Assembly (NCBI RefSeq): GCF_009805585.1
Contig: NZ_VHIN01000022.1
Span: forward strand, 124,001 to 188,000
Length of the DNA: 64,000 bases
DNA from: Glutamicibacter sp. JC586
Lineage (GTDB): Bacteria; Actinomycetota; Actinomycetes; Actinomycetales; Micrococcaceae
Direction: 5' to 3'
Below are positions 61,824 to 64,000 of this stretch, in pieces. Positions within the stretch are counted from its first letter, which is position 1, and each line of letters begins with the position of its first letter. The translations under genes were made by a program, and so were the position numbers. The notes under the pieces were generated by a model that saw only the letters and a list, made by a program, of their open reading frames with translations, searched no databases and was not told the origin of the DNA.

Positions 61824-63029
61824 GTGACTGAAGAATTGATTCATACTGATTACGATCCCGAGTTCGACTTCCGGGATCTGCCTAAAGTTTCGCTACACGA
61901 CCACCTCGACGGTGGCTTGCGCCCTCAAACGATCATTGAACTGGCCGCTGAGGTAAACCACAAACTGCCCGAGACCGAAGCTGAAGCTTTGGGCGATTGG
62001 TTCCGTGAATCGGCCAACTCTGGCTCTCTGCCACGTTACTTGGAAACCTTCGAGCACACCCTGGCCGTGATGCAGACTCGTGAGGCGCTGATCCGCGTCG
62101 CCCGAGAGTTTGTTGAAGACCTCGCAGAAGATGGCGTGATCTACGGCGAAGTTCGCTACGCTCCAGAGCAGCACCTGCGTGAAGGGTTGAGCCTGGACGA
62201 CGTTGTTGACGCCGTCCAAGAAGGCTTGGATCAGGCGTGCGAAGCCCTGAACGCTGAAGGCCACCCAATGCAGATTGGCCAGGTGCTCAGTGCCATGCGT
62301 CAGAGCGATCAAAGCGTAGAAATTGCCAAACTTGCCCTCCGCCATCGCGGACACGGCGTGGTCGCTTTTGATATCGCCGGCCCAGAAGATGGTTTCCCCC
62401 CATCACGGATGAAAGAGGCCTTCGACCTACTGGCCGAAAACCTTTTCCCAACCACCATTCACGCCGGCGAAGCCGCCGGGTTGGACTCCATCAAGGACGC
62501 CATCCTGGTTGGACGCGCTCAGCGCCTAGGCCACGGTGTTCGTGTTGCTGAAGACATCGAAATTGAGTTCGGTGCCATTGACGAAAACGGCGAAGAACTC
62601 AGCGATGACACCGGTTTGGTCTCTCTTGGCCCGGTGGCTAACTGGGTCCGTGAACGTGGCATCCCACTGGAGATCTGCCCGTCATCGAATTTGCAGACCG
62701 GTGCCACCGCCAAATTTGGTGAAGGTATTCGCAACCACCCAATCGACCTGTTGGTTCAGACCGGCTTCAACGTCACCATCTCTCCAGATAACCGACTGAT
62801 GTCAGGTACCAGCCTGTCCGATGAGTTCGAGTTGCTCGTTGAAGGCTTTGACTACGACCTCGAAGACCTGCTGGATCTGACACTGAATGCTGCCGAAGCG
62901 GCCTTCGTTCCACTGGAAATGCGCGAGCTGCTCGTTGAATACATCAACGACTACTACGACAGCCTGTTGGATGACGAGGACGAACCAGGCGAATTCGACG
63001 AAGACGAATACGAGAACGTCGCCGACTAA
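61824..63029 (+). CDS. add: adenosine deaminase
   Basis: A 401-aa zinc enzyme that converts adenosine to inosine. Active-site features are HDHLDGG (zinc His pair), TTIHAGEAAG (zinc His and catalytic Glu), LGHGVRVAED and SPDNRLMSGT (catalytic Asp). It is longer than usual because of an acidic insertion after VAEDIEIEF (about residues 250-270) and a very acidic C-terminal tail (Asp/Glu-rich last 25 residues). The start is GTG 61824. It complements the nucleoside salvage operon upstream but has its own promoter region. Confidence 0.93.
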   Translation: MTEELIHTDYDPEFDFRDLPKVSLHDHLDGGLRPQTIIELAAEVNHKLPETEAEALGDWFRESANSGSLPRYLETFEHTLAVMQTREALIRVAREFVEDLAEDGVIYGEVRYAPEQHLREGLSLDDVVDAVQEGLDQACEALNAEGHPMQIGQVLSAMRQSDQSVEIAKLALRHRGHGVVAFDIAGPEDGFPPSRMKEAFDLLAENLFPTTIHAGEAAGLDSIKDAILVGRAQRLGHGVRVAEDIEIEFGAIDENGEELSDDTGLVSLGPVANWVRERGIPLEICPSSNLQTGATAKFGEGIRNHPIDLLVQTGFNVTISPDNRLMSGTSLSDEFELLVEGFDYDLEDLLDLTLNAAEAAFVPLEMRELLVEYINDYYDSLLDDEDEPGEFDEDEYENVAD

Positions 63030-63057
63030 TTCGAGCACGGCTTAAAAATCACTGGAG

Positions 63058-63090
63058 AAGGCCAGTTCCACTCACTGTGGGACTGGCCTT
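63058..63090 (+). terminator. rho-independent terminator of add
   Basis: AAGGCCAGTTCCAC, loop TCACT, GTGGGACTGGCCTT and a short T-run. Confidence 0.9.
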
Positions 63091-63141
63091 TGTCATCGCT
63101 GAACAGAAGCTGAACAGAGGTGGTTCGCTAGCATGGAGCAT

Positions 63142-63840
63142 ATGGCGCAGACGAAAACACAGACACAGCTATTGATTCACACCGTGAAAATCCTGCGCGA
63201 AAAATGCGCGTGGACCCGGGCCTTGACTCATGAGTCACTGCGCACTTACCTGATCGAGGAAAGCTACGAAGTCCTCGACGCAATTTCCGAGCACAACCCA
63301 CAGCTACTCAAAGAAGAACTGGGGGACTTGTATTTTCAGATTGTGCTGCATGCGCTGATTGAAGAAGAGCAGGGGCAGTTTGGGCTTGAAGATATCTCGC
63401 AGACGTTGAACGAAAAACTACTTCGACGCAATCGACACATTTTTGACGCTGACGGAAACGTCCGTGACGAGATTACTCAGGACGTGAATGAGATTATCCG
63501 GGTCTGGGACGCTGCCAAGCAGGCAGAACGAAAAGATCTGCCGAAAGTACGCAAGAATGCTGGGCTACCTGCAGCTCTGCCATCGTTGACCCTGGCGCAA
63601 AAATTGTTAGACCGTCACAGCAGAGCAGGCTCTGACAAGGTCGATGAGCAGATTATTGGGCAGGATATTCGGGATCGAATTACCGATGAAGACAGCCTCG
63701 CGAACGAACTGTTAGCCCTGACTGCTAGGGCCCAAGAGCTGGGTTTAGATGCCGAATCTGTTCTACGCGTAACCTTGGCGAAACGTTATGGGGCTGAAAC
63801 AGAAGCGACGGTATCGCCTAAATCACCTTCGAAGCGCTAG
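63142..63840 (+). CDS. MazG-family nucleotide pyrophosphohydrolase
   Basis: A protein of about 232 aa with a MazG fold. CAWTRALTHESLRTYLIEES is followed by EVLDAI and LKEELGDLYFQIVLHA, which supply the EExxE...ExxD metal-binding set. It removes pyrophosphate from aberrant or signalling NTPs. The usual HDPWG-like CPWD motif reads CAWT here, so the substrate-binding part differs from E. coli MazG. Only one MazG domain is present. ATG 63142 or 63133 may be the start. It lies directly upstream of enolase, a common actinobacterial arrangement. Confidence 0.88.
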   Translation: MAQTKTQTQLLIHTVKILREKCAWTRALTHESLRTYLIEESYEVLDAISEHNPQLLKEELGDLYFQIVLHALIEEEQGQFGLEDISQTLNEKLLRRNRHIFDADGNVRDEITQDVNEIIRVWDAAKQAERKDLPKVRKNAGLPAALPSLTLAQKLLDRHSRAGSDKVDEQIIGQDIRDRITDEDSLANELLALTARAQELGLDAESVLRVTLAKRYGAETEATVSPKSPSKR

Positions 63841-63930
63841 GCTAGAGACTGGCAAAGGCGCCGACGGTCTTTTCAGCGACTGCTGGCTGACCTCCCTTAG
63901 ACCACACCTTTCTACAAGGAGCCCATACTC

Positions 63931-64000
63931 ATGGCATTGATTGACGCCATTCACGCGCGCGAAATTCTTGATTCCCGCGGCAACCCAACCGTTGAGGTTG
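63931..64000 (+). CDS. eno: enolase, N-terminal part (runs off the window)
   Basis: ATG 63931 follows AAGGAG at good spacing and encodes [20 protein letters not shown] and then VEV, the invariant N-terminus of enolase (2-phosphoglycerate dehydratase of glycolysis). Only the first 23 codons are in the window. Confidence 0.95.
   Translation, partial: MALIDAIHAREILDSRGNPTVEV

Overview
The window looks like a chromosome segment of a high-GC Gram-positive actinobacterium, most likely a member of the Micrococcaceae (Arthrobacter/Glutamicibacter-like). The grounds are the DUF222/HNH protein, LAxTG-type sorting signals, a long-tailed BCCT choline carrier followed by betB-betA, an sdhCDAB operon, and GTG/TTG start use. 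Genus-level placement is inference.

Positions 1-2,100 hold a hydroxyacid dehydrogenase, a small membrane protein, and decayed recombinase debris: a tyrosine-integrase fragment and a serine-resolvase fragment.

Positions 2,100-20,060 form an accessory island that is visibly more AT-rich. It is bracketed by two paralogous acidic LAxTG cell-wall proteins (2102-3292 and 18801-20057). Between them lie a 35-aa membrane peptide coupled to a secreted protein that an IS3-family element truncates; a RloC/PrrC-like AAA_13 ATPase split by a frameshift at an A7 tract; a divergent one-polypeptide restriction-modification enzyme split by a frameshift at a G8 tract; an OGG-fold protein; a serine resolvase with a palindromic res-like region; a complete ABC-three-component (ABC-3C) conflict system; and a Ser/Thr protein kinase. 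A short relic of a mesD-like gene sits just before the second LAxTG gene. I read this as a defence island, parts of which are switched off or phase-variable.

Positions 20,100-26,730 are a methionine/sulfur block. It holds a flavin reductase, a MesD-type core methionine synthase and its DUF1852 partner MesX in one operon, a divergent LysR regulator, and a SAM riboswitch ahead of metY-metB-like transsulfuration genes. Positions 26,800-33,300 hold an AraC/GyrI-like regulator, DUF222/HNH, gamma-carbonic anhydrase, purU, a flavoprotein oxidoreductase, a ZTP riboswitch with folD, and a TM2 protein. At 33,358-34,118 a deletion has fused the stumps of an MFS transporter gene and a LysR gene that were once divergent.

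Positions 34,100-64,000 are ordinary core chromosome: a two-component system, a GAP-family membrane protein, exonuclease III, trpS, a 2H phosphoesterase, catalase, sdhCDAB, manC, choline uptake and oxidation to glycine betaine, an M20 amidohydrolase, a BMP-type nucleoside ABC importer with cytidine deaminase and thymidine phosphorylase, DedA, adenosine deaminase, a MazG-like protein and the start of enolase. The last third fits together as osmoprotectant synthesis plus nucleoside salvage. I saw no tRNA, rRNA, CRISPR array or phage structural gene.
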